64,000 bases of DNA, taken from VXNE01 sp965217825 (lineage in GTDB: Bacteria; Pseudomonadota; Gammaproteobacteria; Pseudomonadales; Azotimanducaceae). Position numbers and translations under genes: made by a program. Positions within the stretch are counted from its first letter, which is position 1, and every line of letters begins with the position of its first letter. The notes under the pieces are model-generated. The model was not told the origin of the DNA and ran no database searches. It worked only from the letters and a program-made list of their open reading frames with translations. The stretch spans positions 2,604,001 through 2,668,000 of the forward strand of contig OZ244571.1 of assembly GCA_965217825.1 (NCBI GenBank). Reading direction: 5' to 3'. Of this stretch, positions 46,134-55,344 are shown in pieces.

Positions 46134-47213
46134 ATGGGAAACATGATCGCCCTCGGCGCCACCTGTTTCGCCGGACTGGGCCCATTGGTCAGCAACGCGC
46201 TGGCACGGATTCCTGCGACGAACATTGCGATCTGTCGGATCCGCGACTACGACTTCGTGTCATTTCGACTGGATCGCAAAAAGTTGCGCGGTTTGCATTC
46301 TCTGCATCTCGTCGAGGACATTTTCCTGCAACTTGCGCATACCAACCGAATCAACTCCATCGCGGACGTCAGAAAACTCTGTGCACATCTGAACCGGTCA
46401 AATGTTCTGGATTCAATCGCGTACAAAAACGACTTTTCTGCCACCCGGTCACAACCTCGCAAGAAGTTGCCAAGTTATTTCTGTTTCGTGCGACAGAATC
46501 GAGATCATCCGGTGCATAGAAAGACGATTGCGAATGGCGTCATGTCAGCAGTAGGCCGCATTTTCCCGCGGTGGAGAGCGAACGATCCGGCAGATCTCGA
46601 ATTCTGGGTTTTCTGGTCCGATGACATTTCCTTGATGTTGCGGCTTAGCGACGAAACGTTGAAATACAGATCGCAGGCGCCGCCCAAGTTGCGCGCTGCT
46701 CTGCGGCCGACGATCGCAGCCGCCATGGTCGAGCTCTCACAAATGAAGAGCAATTACGCCGTTCTGGATCCCTTGTGCGGTACGGGTACCTTGCTGGCGG
46801 AGTGCGGGGCCCGGTTTCCCGCCGCTAAACTCTTGGGCTCTGACAAATCGCCCGACGCGGTGGCGATCGCGACGAAACGGCTTGGCGACAAAGCGTCGAT
46901 ACGGCAATGTGAGTTCGACAACCTGCCCCATACCCAAGGATCGTTTGATCGAGTAATCACCAACCTGCCCTGGGGCAAGCAGGTTCCTGTTCAGCAGGAC
47001 CTCTACAACGCCGGACTCGCACGGATGCTGGATTGGGTGGTCGACGACGGGATGGTCGTTCTCCTGACCCCGCGGCGCGATCTGCTTGAGCCATCGCTGC
47101 GACGCCTCCGGGCGCGATGGTCGGCGACTTCCGTCAGGGTCTTGGGCACCTGGGCTTCGATCTACGTGGTCACCAAGCCGCAGAATCTCAGCCCATCACA
47201 TCCATCACCTTAG
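46134..47213 (+). CDS. RlmL/Trm14-like RNA methyltransferase
   Basis: ATG 46134 is used (MGNMIALGATCFAGLGPLVS). The N-terminal half has a THUMP-like pattern (CAHLNRSNVLDS, VHRKTIANGV). The C-terminal half is a Rossmann methyltransferase with LDPLCGTGTLLAECGARFP for S-adenosylmethionine and VITNLPWGKQV, the NPPW-type motif of guanine-N2 or adenine-N6 methylases. An RNA target (tRNA or 23S rRNA) is likely. Confidence 0.8.
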   Translation: MGNMIALGATCFAGLGPLVSNALARIPATNIAICRIRDYDFVSFRLDRKKLRGLHSLHLVEDIFLQLAHTNRINSIADVRKLCAHLNRSNVLDSIAYKNDFSATRSQPRKKLPSYFCFVRQNRDHPVHRKTIANGVMSAVGRIFPRWRANDPADLEFWVFWSDDISLMLRLSDETLKYRSQAPPKLRAALRPTIAAAMVELSQMKSNYAVLDPLCGTGTLLAECGARFPAAKLLGSDKSPDAVAIATKRLGDKASIRQCEFDNLPHTQGSFDRVITNLPWGKQVPVQQDLYNAGLARMLDWVVDDGMVVLLTPRRDLLEPSLRRLRARWSATSVRVLGTWASIYVVTKPQNLSPSHPSP

Positions 47214-47349
47214 CTGCCCCTGTGTACCCCGCGAAGCTGATGTAGTTCGCGGCGCGAATCGACACCATCAGGATGTTCACCGTTACGGCCGAATGGGCAC
47301 CGGCAGGTGGCGCCGGTGAGGTCGACGACGCCATCGTGAAGGTCGCAGG

Positions 47350-48273
47350 CTATCTTTTGGCCGGCAATTTGATACCCGAACCCTTCTCATACGCAGAGAC
47401 GAATTTCTGTGCGCGCGCGACCTTGGCCCGTTCGTCATCCTTGTCTATGTAGCCCGGTACGACCCCTTGCTGGGTCAGGATCGCGAACCTTGGCCGGTTT
47501 CGATCAAGCACCTTCTGCGGGATCCTGCCGATGAAGTCCTCCGTCGCGCGAAGGAGGGACCGCACCATGAGAAGATGCACGGCAACTCGCAGCCCCGGCG
47601 CCACGCGATTGTACGCGCCGTGCCAGGTATTGCCGTGAAAGACAAGCAGCGAGCCTGCCGCCGCTTCGACAGGGACAGCCTGGTCGTTGCCGCCTTCGCC
47701 AATCAAGGTTTCGCCGGCGACCGGGTTGCGGCACCACTTGTGACTACCCGGCACGAACACGGTGCTACCGTTGTCTCGGTTGAAATCGGTCAGCAGATAC
47801 ATGCACTTGAATAGCAAGGCTTGCGTTGGCAACGGTGATGGTAACCGTGTGTCTGTATGCAGCCGGAACGGGGTTTTACTTGGTCCTTTAATAGAAGAAA
47901 TCAGCGAAGACAGAACCACGTCGTAGCCACATAGGTACGTCGCCAAAGCAAGCAGCGCTGGGTTCATCAGCGACTCTTCGAACACGGGATCCTCAAGCAG
48001 CAACGCCTTCATCGTGTCACCGACGGGCGAATCGATTCGGCTTTTCAGTCCGCCCCGCTCGAGATCGGGCCGTTCGCCGCTACGCCGCTCGGCGATATCG
48101 AGACACGCTTCGAGCATCCGTTCGGCGAGGCCATTAGGGCTTGCGATCTCGGGCGGGATGACGGTGTAGCCGTAGGCGTCCAGATCCTCGATGTAGCGCT
48201 GCAAGCCGAGATCACTAATCTCGTTTGACAGGCTGCCAAGGCCGATCTCAGGCGCGTATGCAGCTTCTGCCAT
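47350..48273 (-). CDS. Phytanoyl-CoA dioxygenase (PhyH) family protein
   Basis: ATG 48273 follows GGAGG and gives 307 residues. FRLHTDTRLPSPLPTQALLF has the iron-binding H-x-D pair, and FHGNTWHGAYNRVAPGLRVA supplies the distal histidine and the 2-oxoglutarate-binding arginine. Members hydroxylate small molecules using iron and 2-oxoglutarate. Its leader region is duplicated in decayed form at 20310-20565. Confidence 0.88.
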   Translation of the reverse strand: MAEAAYAPEIGLGSLSNEISDLGLQRYIEDLDAYGYTVIPPEIASPNGLAERMLEACLDIAERRSGERPDLERGGLKSRIDSPVGDTMKALLLEDPVFEESLMNPALLALATYLCGYDVVLSSLISSIKGPSKTPFRLHTDTRLPSPLPTQALLFKCMYLLTDFNRDNGSTVFVPGSHKWCRNPVAGETLIGEGGNDQAVPVEAAAGSLLVFHGNTWHGAYNRVAPGLRVAVHLLMVRSLLRATEDFIGRIPQKVLDRNRPRFAILTQQGVVPGYIDKDDERAKVARAQKFVSAYEKGSGIKLPAKR

Positions 48274-48478
48274 GATGCTTTCCTCCGTGCAGATCATCCG
48301 AGTCTACGCAGGACCAAAGCAGCCAGCGACAATTCGGCACAGAGGACGACTACCCCAGAATCTCTGCCCAGCGCACCCAAGCGGCCTTTCGGCAGCGGCG
48401 TACCGCGTTACAGCCAATTCGATGGTCAAAGCCGCATGGTCGTGGACAGCGTCGCGCCTCGTTACTTTGTCAACCTTG
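48224..48478. repeat. PhyH leader segment duplicated at 20310-20565
   Basis: This covers the first codons, ribosome site and about 200 bases upstream of the PhyH gene. The copy 28 kb to the left is about 85% identical by eye. The stretch from 48480 to 48735 shows no gene. Confidence 0.7.
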
Positions 48479-48739
48479 GCTCGCCCGTAGTTGGTTTGGC
48501 GGCGACCCCCACCAACGCTGCCACTCGTGAAATCCGCCGAAAACCGCCCGTTTGTCCGAGACGACCTTCGGTTCTTGTAGGGAATCCGGCGGGGATGCCT
48601 GTACGATTTTTGATGGGTTGTTGTAGGACCGAAATTGCGTGTGTCCGGAATTCGTCGGAATTCGTAACAACCTGCCGCCAGCGTCGACGGGTCCAAGCGG
48701 GGCAGCCGCGAAGACGGGGTCTTTTGCAGTGAGTCAATC

Positions 48740-49350
48740 ATGAGTACATCTGATTGTCGGCGCCATATGGGCTGCGGCAGCCTTGCCTGCATTGGCTGCC
48801 GGACTGGCCGGCTGGGACCCGGTCGGACGGTTGGGAGGCGACGGGATCGGTAGGCGGGTGAGAAGCCGGTGGGCGTGGTTCCTTTTTGAACTGCCAGCCT
48901 TGGTGACATTCCCCGCCATCTATCTCGCGAGCGACAACCTTCACCTGGTTGGCAATATCGTGCTCGGACTCTGGCTCGCCCACTATGGTCACCGGGGCAT
49001 CGTGTGGTGCGTTTTGGTGCCGAAGCGAGACACCTCGGCGCCGTTGATGATGTGCATCTCTTCGATCGCTCAACGGCGGCTTGTTGGGCTGGTTCATGGG
49101 TTACGCCGCCGACTACCCGAATCAATGGCTGACGGCCCCAGCCTTTATCGTCGGCCTGGCCCTGTTCATTGGTGGCGCGGCACTGAATATCTGGGCTGAC
49201 TATCGCCTCCGGTATCTGCGCAACAAAGATGCCGGCCACGGCGTGGTGCCTTCCGGCGGTGCCTTCGACATCGTCTGCTGTCCCAACCTCTCCGGCGAGA
49301 TCATTGAATCCGGTGGGTGGAATCCGGTGGGGAATCCGGTTCCCCTTTGA
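48740..49350 (+). pseudogene. Steroid 5-alpha-reductase/DUF1295-like membrane enzyme, broken
   Basis: SRWAWFLFELPALVTFPAIY, GLWLAHYGHRGIVW and, in a second frame from about 49080, NIWADYRLRYLRNKDAGHGV and SGEIIE match the 3-oxo-5-alpha-steroid 4-dehydrogenase family. A frameshift near 49070 and a truncated C-terminus inactivate it. No clear start codon is visible. Confidence 0.7.
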
Positions 49351-49362
49351 TCCGGGCGTGGG

Positions 49363-50868
49363 TCAGTGCCAACGGCGTCGGCTTGATTCGACCTTGAACA
49401 GCATGTAGTCGCGCAGTCGGCAGGCCGTGGCGAAGTCCAGGTACGGTACCGTGAGATCGCCGGAGGCCAAGTGCACCGTCAGGCTCGCAAGGCCCTTGCG
49501 TCGCTGCAGCGGAGAGCGGCGCACCGTGGCGCCCTGCGCCTTGCGGAACAGGAACGCATCGACCGAGTAGCCGAGCAGGCCGCGACGGCTCACGAGTCCA
49601 TCGTCGTCAAACAGGTAGCCGCGCCTGCGCCACGCCTGCCAAGCCGCCAGCAGGACGGGCAGGGGCCAGGCCAGGGCTAGCAGCCCGACGAGCCCGAACG
49701 CCGGGACCAGCGCTGCCGTCGCCACAAGCGCCGGGAGAATGCCGACGCTCAGCAACCGGGCGCGGATATATAACGGCGAGATTGCCGTGAAGCCGGCATT
49801 GTCCGGACGCAGGCTGAGCCGCATGCCTTCCTCGCCGAATACGCGCGCACGCAGATCCGCAAGCTTGGGGACACCGACCAGCGGCGCGTGCAGCGTTTGC
49901 GCGCCGACCGGCGCGTTGTTGCCGGACGGGACGCCGCTTGTCGCCGCGAGCATCTTCAAGCGACAACAGCCCATCCGGACCATGATCAGACCTTGCGCGA
50001 CCGACACCTGCTGGATCTTGGCGCGCTCGACTACGACCTCCTTGCGCGTTAGCAGCCCCGCTCGGGACCGGAACGCCGAACCGTCCTGGCGGAGTTCGAA
50101 GTCGTGGAAGCGCAGGAACGCCGACGCCACCGTCAAGAGCGCTAGCAACGTGACGCCCGCGATCACCAGCACCGCCACCACGAGCACGCCGAACCAGAGG
50201 CCGAGAGCGAGGAGTTCTTCGGCGGCCGCCGTGACGGCGCGCGTCGCCAACCCCTCGGTCACTTCGCCAAAGGTCTGGAACAGCACCGGCAGGATCGCCA
50301 AGCCGACGAGGACGTTGCGGCTCGTGAAGCCGATGCGGACCATGTCAGACGCGCCGAGTTTGAGTAGCGGCGGCGCCTCGCCATCGGGGGCCGGCGTGGC
50401 AACCTGGTGCCTGCGCTGTTCGAAGCGTTCGCGCAGCGTATCCGCGAAAGACCGGGGAATGGCCGGTAGCTGTCCCTCTCGCGCCGTCGAGCCGGCGGTC
50501 TCGAATGTCACGGTCGCGAGACCGAGCAAGCGATCGACGAGTGACTGTTCGACGTCCATGCCCTGCACGCGGTCAAACCGGATCTCGAGTTGGGTCTTTC
50601 GGAACACGCCTTGGCGGATGCGCAAACCGTCGCCATCGGAAGCGAACCGAAAGAACCAGTAGCGCAGGATCGCCGTTGCGAGGAGCAGGACCAGCACCAG
50701 CACCACGGCGAGCACGGCCCAGCCCAAGCCGTCGCTTCGCAAGGCCACCACGACCACGCCCGCCGAAACTGCCATCTGCATGGCGACGCCGGCAAGCCGC
50801 TTGATGGCGCTGGTGAAGAAAAACAGGACGCCGAACGGCGAGGTCCGCTGCCAGTTCAGGTCAGTCAA
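49363..50868 (-). CDS. PH-domain membrane protein, YdbT-like
   Basis: TTG 50868 is taken as the start because it overlaps the stop of the upstream partner by eight bases. The 501-residue protein has paired transmembrane segments and three bacterial PH-like (bPH_2) domains. Typical strings are GLRIRQGVFRKTQLEIRFDR, GLLTRKEVVVERAKIQQVSV and SRRGLLGYSVDAFLFRKAQ. YdbS/YdbT pairs are inner-membrane proteins of unclear function, possibly stress or envelope related. Confidence 0.85.
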   Translation of the reverse strand: MTDLNWQRTSPFGVLFFFTSAIKRLAGVAMQMAVSAGVVVVALRSDGLGWAVLAVVLVLVLLLATAILRYWFFRFASDGDGLRIRQGVFRKTQLEIRFDRVQGMDVEQSLVDRLLGLATVTFETAGSTAREGQLPAIPRSFADTLRERFEQRRHQVATPAPDGEAPPLLKLGASDMVRIGFTSRNVLVGLAILPVLFQTFGEVTEGLATRAVTAAAEELLALGLWFGVLVVAVLVIAGVTLLALLTVASAFLRFHDFELRQDGSAFRSRAGLLTRKEVVVERAKIQQVSVAQGLIMVRMGCCRLKMLAATSGVPSGNNAPVGAQTLHAPLVGVPKLADLRARVFGEEGMRLSLRPDNAGFTAISPLYIRARLLSVGILPALVATAALVPAFGLVGLLALAWPLPVLLAAWQAWRRRGYLFDDDGLVSRRGLLGYSVDAFLFRKAQGATVRRSPLQRRKGLASLTVHLASGDLTVPYLDFATACRLRDYMLFKVESSRRRWH

Positions 50869-51418
50869 GGGCCACCGGGTCCGGGTCCGCCAACGCGTGA
50901 TCGCCCAAGCGCGTCGCGACAAACGCGCGCAAGCGCTCCGCCACATCGCTGCCTAGGCCATCGATACACAGATCGCCGCCACTGCCCCCGGCGGTGAATA
51001 CCGTGAGCCGAGCGAGACCGAAGCGACGATCAAGCGGCCCACTCGCCGTCTCGGCATGCTGCACGCGGTTATACGGTACGGCCTTGACCGACCGCCACAG
51101 GACCCCCGCCTTGTAGACGAGGTCCTTGTCGCGCACTACGTAGCCGCGGCGCGGCACGTCCAGCAACGGCCAGACGAGTGCGCGCGCCGCGGCGAGCACG
51201 ACCACGCCCCAGCCGGCGAGGACCAGTTCCAGCCCGACCTCCGGGGTGTCGAGGACGAAGTGTAGAGCGCTCGCCACACCCGCTGCGATCGCTACGGTCG
51301 CCCAACGCAGCAGCGCCTTGGTCTGCAGGCAACGCACGAAGGCTGGGTCCAGAGCCAGCCAGTCCAGTTCCGCGGCGCCCGGCAGCGATTCGAGCGCCAC
51401 CTCCGGGTTGACGAACAC
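50861..51418 (-). CDS. PH-domain membrane protein, YdbS-like
   Basis: GTG 51418 gives 185 residues with two transmembrane segments (WATVAIAAGVASALHFVL, LAGWGVVVLAAARALVWPL). One PH-like domain follows (YVVRDKDLVYKAGVLWRS, VPYNRVQHAETASGPLDRRF). It is translationally coupled to the YdbT-like gene downstream, the standard order of the pair. Confidence 0.87.
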   Translation of the reverse strand: MFVNPEVALESLPGAAELDWLALDPAFVRCLQTKALLRWATVAIAAGVASALHFVLDTPEVGLELVLAGWGVVVLAAARALVWPLLDVPRRGYVVRDKDLVYKAGVLWRSVKAVPYNRVQHAETASGPLDRRFGLARLTVFTAGGSGGDLCIDGLGSDVAERLRAFVATRLGDHALADPDPVALD

Positions 51419-51827
51419 CGATTACAGGTCCCGACGATCCACGATGGGAACGGCGGTGCGCATTTTCGCCTGGGCACAGTATCTGGGCCCGTGAGGGCCG
51501 TCGTTGGACGCCGGGACGTGGTCGGCGGTGCCGTGCAGCTTTGCGATCATCGCTACGAGATAAGGCGGGGTCGACCACTGGTTTTCGACTCGAACGCGTC
51601 TCGACTGTGCTCGTTCATACATTCCTTCACCTTCGCTGCACGCTCAACGCCTGAGACTAATCTTCTTCACGAAGATCGGGAAAGGATATCGGACACTTGA
51701 GTTCAAGGGGGGAGAGTTGACTGGGAGTTGGGGACGGACTAACGTTCGATTCGAGGCGCTGGAGAGTTTCCTGCCCTCCTTCCGAGGCCCGCACGCGAGT
51801 GCGGGCTTTCGTGTATTTGGAGCCGCG
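51419..51827. other. Intergenic stretch without a recognised gene
   Basis: No coding region is supported on either strand up to the hairpin at 51787. A segment with a GTTCGATTC string near 51741 was tested as a tRNA T-arm but does not fold. Confidence 0.4.
51787..51809 (+). terminator. Rho-independent terminator-like hairpin
   Basis: GCCCGCAC and GTGCGGGC form a perfect 8-bp stem around the tetraloop GCGA, followed by TTT. It lies 18 bases upstream of the DUF3800 relic. The gene it once ended is not recognisable. Confidence 0.6.
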
Positions 51828-51870
51828 ATGACGTACATCGCCTACCTTGACGAGTTTGGCCACGCCGGTG
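51828..51870 (+). pseudogene. DUF3800 protein, N-terminal scrap
   Basis: MTYIAYLDEFGHAG is the diagnostic start of DUF3800 proteins, which often sit in defence islands. Similarity ends after about 14 codons, where a fragment of a restriction gene on the opposite strand begins. Confidence 0.5.
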
Positions 51871-51879
51871 GGCTCCAAC

Positions 51880-52152
51880 CGAATAGCACTTGCACTGGAT
51901 GGCGACCCACTCGCCCGAGGTCCGCCTGGCGACCAGGTCTATGCCGATGTCGCGACCGTCCCGCCTGGTCAACTCCTCACGCTCGGGCCAGTCGGGCCAC
52001 CGCCACACGGCATCGATCTCGAACTCCGGCTCTTGAAGCGCCAACCGCATGAACAGCTGCTCGAACCACCGTCCCTTCTCGGACTCGTCGCGGCTCTCCC
52101 GACGGATTCTGTCCAGAACCTCGCCGGCGGTCTGCTTGCCGCCGAAGTCCAT
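51880..52152 (-). pseudogene. Restriction-endonuclease-like N-terminal fragment
   Basis: From ATG 52152 the protein reads SEKGRWFEQLFMRLALQEP, then GIDLVARRTSGEWVAIQCKC. This is a PD-(D/E)xK-type core (D...QxK) as found at the N-terminus of large restriction-helicase proteins. After QCKCY the frame enters unrelated sequence at the DUF3800 junction. The gene is therefore a stub. Confidence 0.65.
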
Positions 52153-52186
52153 CCTGGTCTGCTCGCCGTTCATAGGACGCTGCCAG

Positions 52187-52504
52187 TCATCGAACCGCCT
52201 GCACCTTAAGGTGCAGACCCTCGCGTTCCTGAAGGCAGCTGATTATCTCGAAGAGATTGCGCGCCTGCGGATTGCCATTCGGACTGAGCATGCGCATCAG
52301 GCTTTTGGGCGACTTCGCGGTCAGCCCCCCGAGTTCCTGAAACCCAATGGTCGCGTTGACATAGTCGCGCAGGACCGATTTGCCAACGTCGACCTCGCCG
52401 GCAAGAAGGCACTGCACACCTTCTTCGAGCATCGCCTCACGAAATCCCGGGTCGCGCGCTAGCCGCTCCCGGATCGTTATCCTGAAATCGCGCGTCAATG
52501 GCAT
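52187..52504 (-). CDS. HigA-like antitoxin (addiction module antidote)
   Basis: A 105-residue protein with ARDPGFREAMLEEGVQCLLA, VGKSVLRDYVNATIGFQELG and TAKSPKSLMRMLSPNGNPQA. This matches the antidote family paired with RelE/ParE-like killers of the COG3657 type. It begins six bases after the toxin stop, so both are on one transcript in toxin-first order. Confidence 0.8.
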   Translation of the reverse strand: MPLTRDFRITIRERLARDPGFREAMLEEGVQCLLAGEVDVGKSVLRDYVNATIGFQELGGLTAKSPKSLMRMLSPNGNPQARNLFEIISCLQEREGLHLKVQAVR

Positions 52505-52510
52505 GGTTAC

Positions 52511-52840
52511 TCAACCCTCCTGCCGTTTGCTCCGCCTGTACTCGCGCCACAACGCCACCGCAGCTTCGATGTCGCGTTGCTGACGCACCTTGGTTCCACC
52601 ACCGAGGAGGATGATCGAGGCATCGCCATCCCGTCCGAAGTAGATCCGGTAGCCTGGGCCGAAGTCGATTCGGTACTCCAACACGCCGCCACCGACGCCC
52701 TTCGCATTGGCCAGGTTGCCCATCTCCATGCGGTACAGCGCGGTCGCCACGCGCGCGCCAGCGTGACCATCAAGGCCGCTGACCCATCGACCGAACGGGC
52801 TGCTTCCTCGGGCATCGACAAACTCCCCGATTTCGATCAT
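52511..52840 (-). CDS. RelE/ParE superfamily addiction toxin
   Basis: A 109-residue protein starting MIEIGEFVDARGSSPFGRWV, with LYRMEMGNLANAKGVGGGVL, IDFGPGYRIYFGRDGDASII and LWREYRR. These are the conserved blocks of the phage-derived Gp49/HigB-like killer family. The module looks intact. It would act on ribosome-bound mRNA or gyrase depending on subgroup; which one is unknown. Confidence 0.85.
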   Translation of the reverse strand: MIEIGEFVDARGSSPFGRWVSGLDGHAGARVATALYRMEMGNLANAKGVGGGVLEYRIDFGPGYRIYFGRDGDASIILLGGGTKVRQQRDIEAAVALWREYRRSKRQEG

Positions 52841-53113
52841 CGATGCATGGTAACTGATGCGTTACCCGAATGCACTCGGCCATGCACTTGCCAGTCTTTC
52901 CGGACGTAGACACATCCGCGGTTGACGATGAGTCTGGACGGTGTCGAAACAGGCAACCAACTCAGAACTGCAAGCGAAAAGCCCGCGATGGTCGATGCTT
53001 CAGTAGACGCGCTAGGCAACCGCGCCCAACAGCGACAGTCAGTACACGCAGCTCGGCTGGGCTCGCCGCAGCCACCGAGTTGCTCTCGTCACTGTCTCGT
53101 GGGCGAAGAGCTA

Positions 53114-54347
53114 GTGTTCCGTCACAAATAAGATTAGGGATATTGGTGATCGGGCTTTAGAATGTGACGGGAAGGCGCTGTTGGGGGACGGCGGAGGTTT
53201 CCCATGCGGAAGATATACGTGGTTCGGCTGACGGAGGAGGAGCGGGAGTGGTGCCGCGAGGCGGTTCGGAAGCTGTCGGGCGGCAGCCAGAAGGCGCGGC
53301 GGGCGCGGATCCTGCTGCAGGCCGACGAGGACGGGCCGCGTTGGACGGACCGGCAAATCTCGGAAGCCTACTCGTGCCGTCGGCAGACGGCGGAGAACGT
53401 CAGGCGGCGCTTCGTGCTGGAAGGCTTCGCGGCGGCGCTGGAGCGCAAGCGCCGGGCGACGCCGCCGGTGGAGAAGCGGCTCGACGGCGAGCAGGAGTCG
53501 CAGTTGATCGCGCTGCGCCTGGGCGCGCCGCCGCCGGGCTACGCGAACTGGTCGCTGCGGCTGTTGGCGCGGCGCGCGGTGGAGTTGGAGATCGTCGAGT
53601 CGTTGAGTCACGAGACCGTTCGGCGGACGCTAAAAAAAACGGCGTCAGCGGACGCAAGGTCGCGTACTGGGTGATTCCGCCGGAGGCCGACGCCGAGTTC
53701 GCGGCGAACATGGAGCGGGTGCTGGACGCCTACGCGAGGCCCTACGACGCCGCTTGGCCGGTGCTGTGCATGGACGAGCAGCCAGTGCAGCTGGTGCGGG
53801 AGACTCGGCGTCCGATCGCGGCCACCGCGAAGCGCCCGCGGCGCGTCGATTACGAGTACGAGCGCGCCGGCACGGCGTCGATCTTCCTGTTCTGCGAGCC
53901 CTTGGCTGGATTTCGGCGGGCGACTGCGCGCCCGCGCCGCACGAAGTCCGATTGGGCGCGCGAGGTGGCGGAGTTGCTGGAGGGCCGCCACGCCGGCTGC
54001 GAGCGTGTCACGCTGGTGTCCGACAACCTCAACACGCATACCCGAGGCGCCTTCTACGAAGTGTTCGAGCCGGCCCGGGCGCGCGCCCTGGTGCGCCGCA
54101 TCGAGTTCTGCCACACGCCGAAGCACGGCAGCTGGCTGAACGTCGCGGAGAGCGAACTCAGCTGCATGACGCGGCAATGCCTGAAAGATCGCCGCATCGG
54201 CGACATCGATACGCTGCGCGAAGAAATCGCGGCGTGGTCCACCGATGTCAACAACGCCCAGCGCGGCGTCGACTGGCACATGGGGATCGGCGACGCGCGC
54301 CGCAAGCTGAAGTCCGTCTATCCTCAAATTAAATTATGACGGAACAC
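53114..54347 (+). mobile_element. IS630 family insertion sequence, copy 2
   Basis: Same 1234-base length, same 11-base ends and identical translations as the copy at 24400-25633, in opposite orientation and flanked by TA at 53112-53113 and 54348-54349. Its right end touches the CBS-HEPN gene. Confidence 0.95.
53204..54339 (+). CDS. IS630 transposase made by programmed -1 frameshift (copy 2)
   Basis: As in copy 1, the DNA-binding frame (53204 onward) meets CTAAAAAAAAC at about 53630-53641, and the DDE half continues in the -1 frame to 54339. The catalytic motifs LCMDEQPVQL, TLVSDNLNTH and VAESELS are intact. Conservation of the A8 run in both copies supports a functional slippery site rather than an error. 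Confidence 0.85.
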
Positions 54348-55344
54348 TAGGCTTCAGCGTGCGGAAGAACCGGACCAAATGCTCGAGTTGGTCCAGTTCA
54401 GTGGCCCCGAGGGGATCCGGCGAAAAGTGCATGACATCGTTGCGGATTTCGCGAATCGCGTCGAGTCGCTCGACGAAGACACGATTGTCGACTTCAAGCC
54501 CCAGGCTCTTCCAGTTGTCAGGCTTCTGCAGCAGCCTGACGAACCCTCCCCAGGTCAGGCCTTCGGGGCCACGAACTTCATCGTCGCCATCGTTGGCTTC
54601 GTTGAGTACTTCCACCGTGAACTTGCCCCGAACGAGGTTCCGCAGGTGTGCTTCGATCTCCCCAATCAACATGAACGGCAGTGCCCGCTCCTTGAACTGA
54701 AGGGCTAGGTCCGCAGCCGTCACGATCCCGATGATTGTCTTGTCACGAGCGCGAACCAAGACGTGGTCGTGTTCGTAGACTGCGGTGACGGCTTGCGCCA
54801 GCGGTGCATCAGCCTCGATGATGTGGGCCTCCCCCATGCACTCCCGCACTGTCGTCGGGCACGCCCCATCTGCGAGCGCGCGGCCGATCGACTTCCAGCT
54901 CACGACACCTTTGACGTCCCTGGGGCCGGTCCAGACCGGAAGCTGCGAGTAGTCCCACATGCGCATGAGCGTTGTCGCTCTGGGCAGGGGATGATCCGGC
55001 TTGACGCTGACGGGGGCATGATGGGCCGCGGTCAAACTCTCCACTCGGGGTGTCGGATCGGTTACTAGTTTGGCATCGGCCCTATCGACGTCCGCCTCGT
55101 CAAGCGTGATCGAGACCGTGCCATGGAGCCACCCGCCCTCGAAGTTCGCCGAGATGCTGAGGCCACGGGCATCCAGTTCTGAGCGGACAATCCGAACGAT
55201 CAGGGTCCCGCGGCGCTCATAGCCGAAATGTCCGATTAACTCGCGGATAGTCAACTCTTCCGGGCGCGGGGCAGCTCCATCATCAACCTCGCGCCGCAAC
55301 CGCGCTGCTGTCTCGTCCAACCATGCTGTACCGCCGTTTGGCAC
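54334..55344 (-). CDS. CBS-domain protein with C-terminal HEPN-like domain, 3' end replaced by IS630
   Basis: GTG 55344 with GGAGA upstream gives 336 residues. Two CBS motifs occupy about residues 100-215 (PLPRATTLMRMWDYSQLPVW, TIIGIVTAADLALQF). The C-terminal 115 residues end with AIREIRNDVMHFSPDPL, where RNDVMH fits the R-x4-H motif of HEPN RNases. Adenine-nucleotide sensing by CBS coupled to an RNase domain is suggested but unproven. The last nine or so codons come from the IS630 end, so the native tail is lost, though core motifs remain. Confidence 0.75.
   Translation of the reverse strand: MPNGGTAWLDETAARLRREVDDGAAPRPEELTIRELIGHFGYERRGTLIVRIVRSELDARGLSISANFEGGWLHGTVSITLDEADVDRADAKLVTDPTPRVESLTAAHHAPVSVKPDHPLPRATTLMRMWDYSQLPVWTGPRDVKGVVSWKSIGRALADGACPTTVRECMGEAHIIEADAPLAQAVTAVYEHDHVLVRARDKTIIGIVTAADLALQFKERALPFMLIGEIEAHLRNLVRGKFTVEVLNEANDGDDEVRGPEGLTWGGFVRLLQKPDNWKSLGLEVDNRVFVERLDAIREIRNDVMHFSPDPLGATELDQLEHLVRFFRTLKPSVPS

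Noticed and set aside
51700..51785. A tRNA gene upstream of the hairpin at 51787
   Set aside because: A GTTCGATTC string is present, but neither the T-stem nor an acceptor stem can be formed.
53608..54327. 239-residue protein on the minus strand of IS630 copy 2
   Set aside because: The same frame occurs opposite copy 1. It is antisense to the DDE half and lacks its own motifs.
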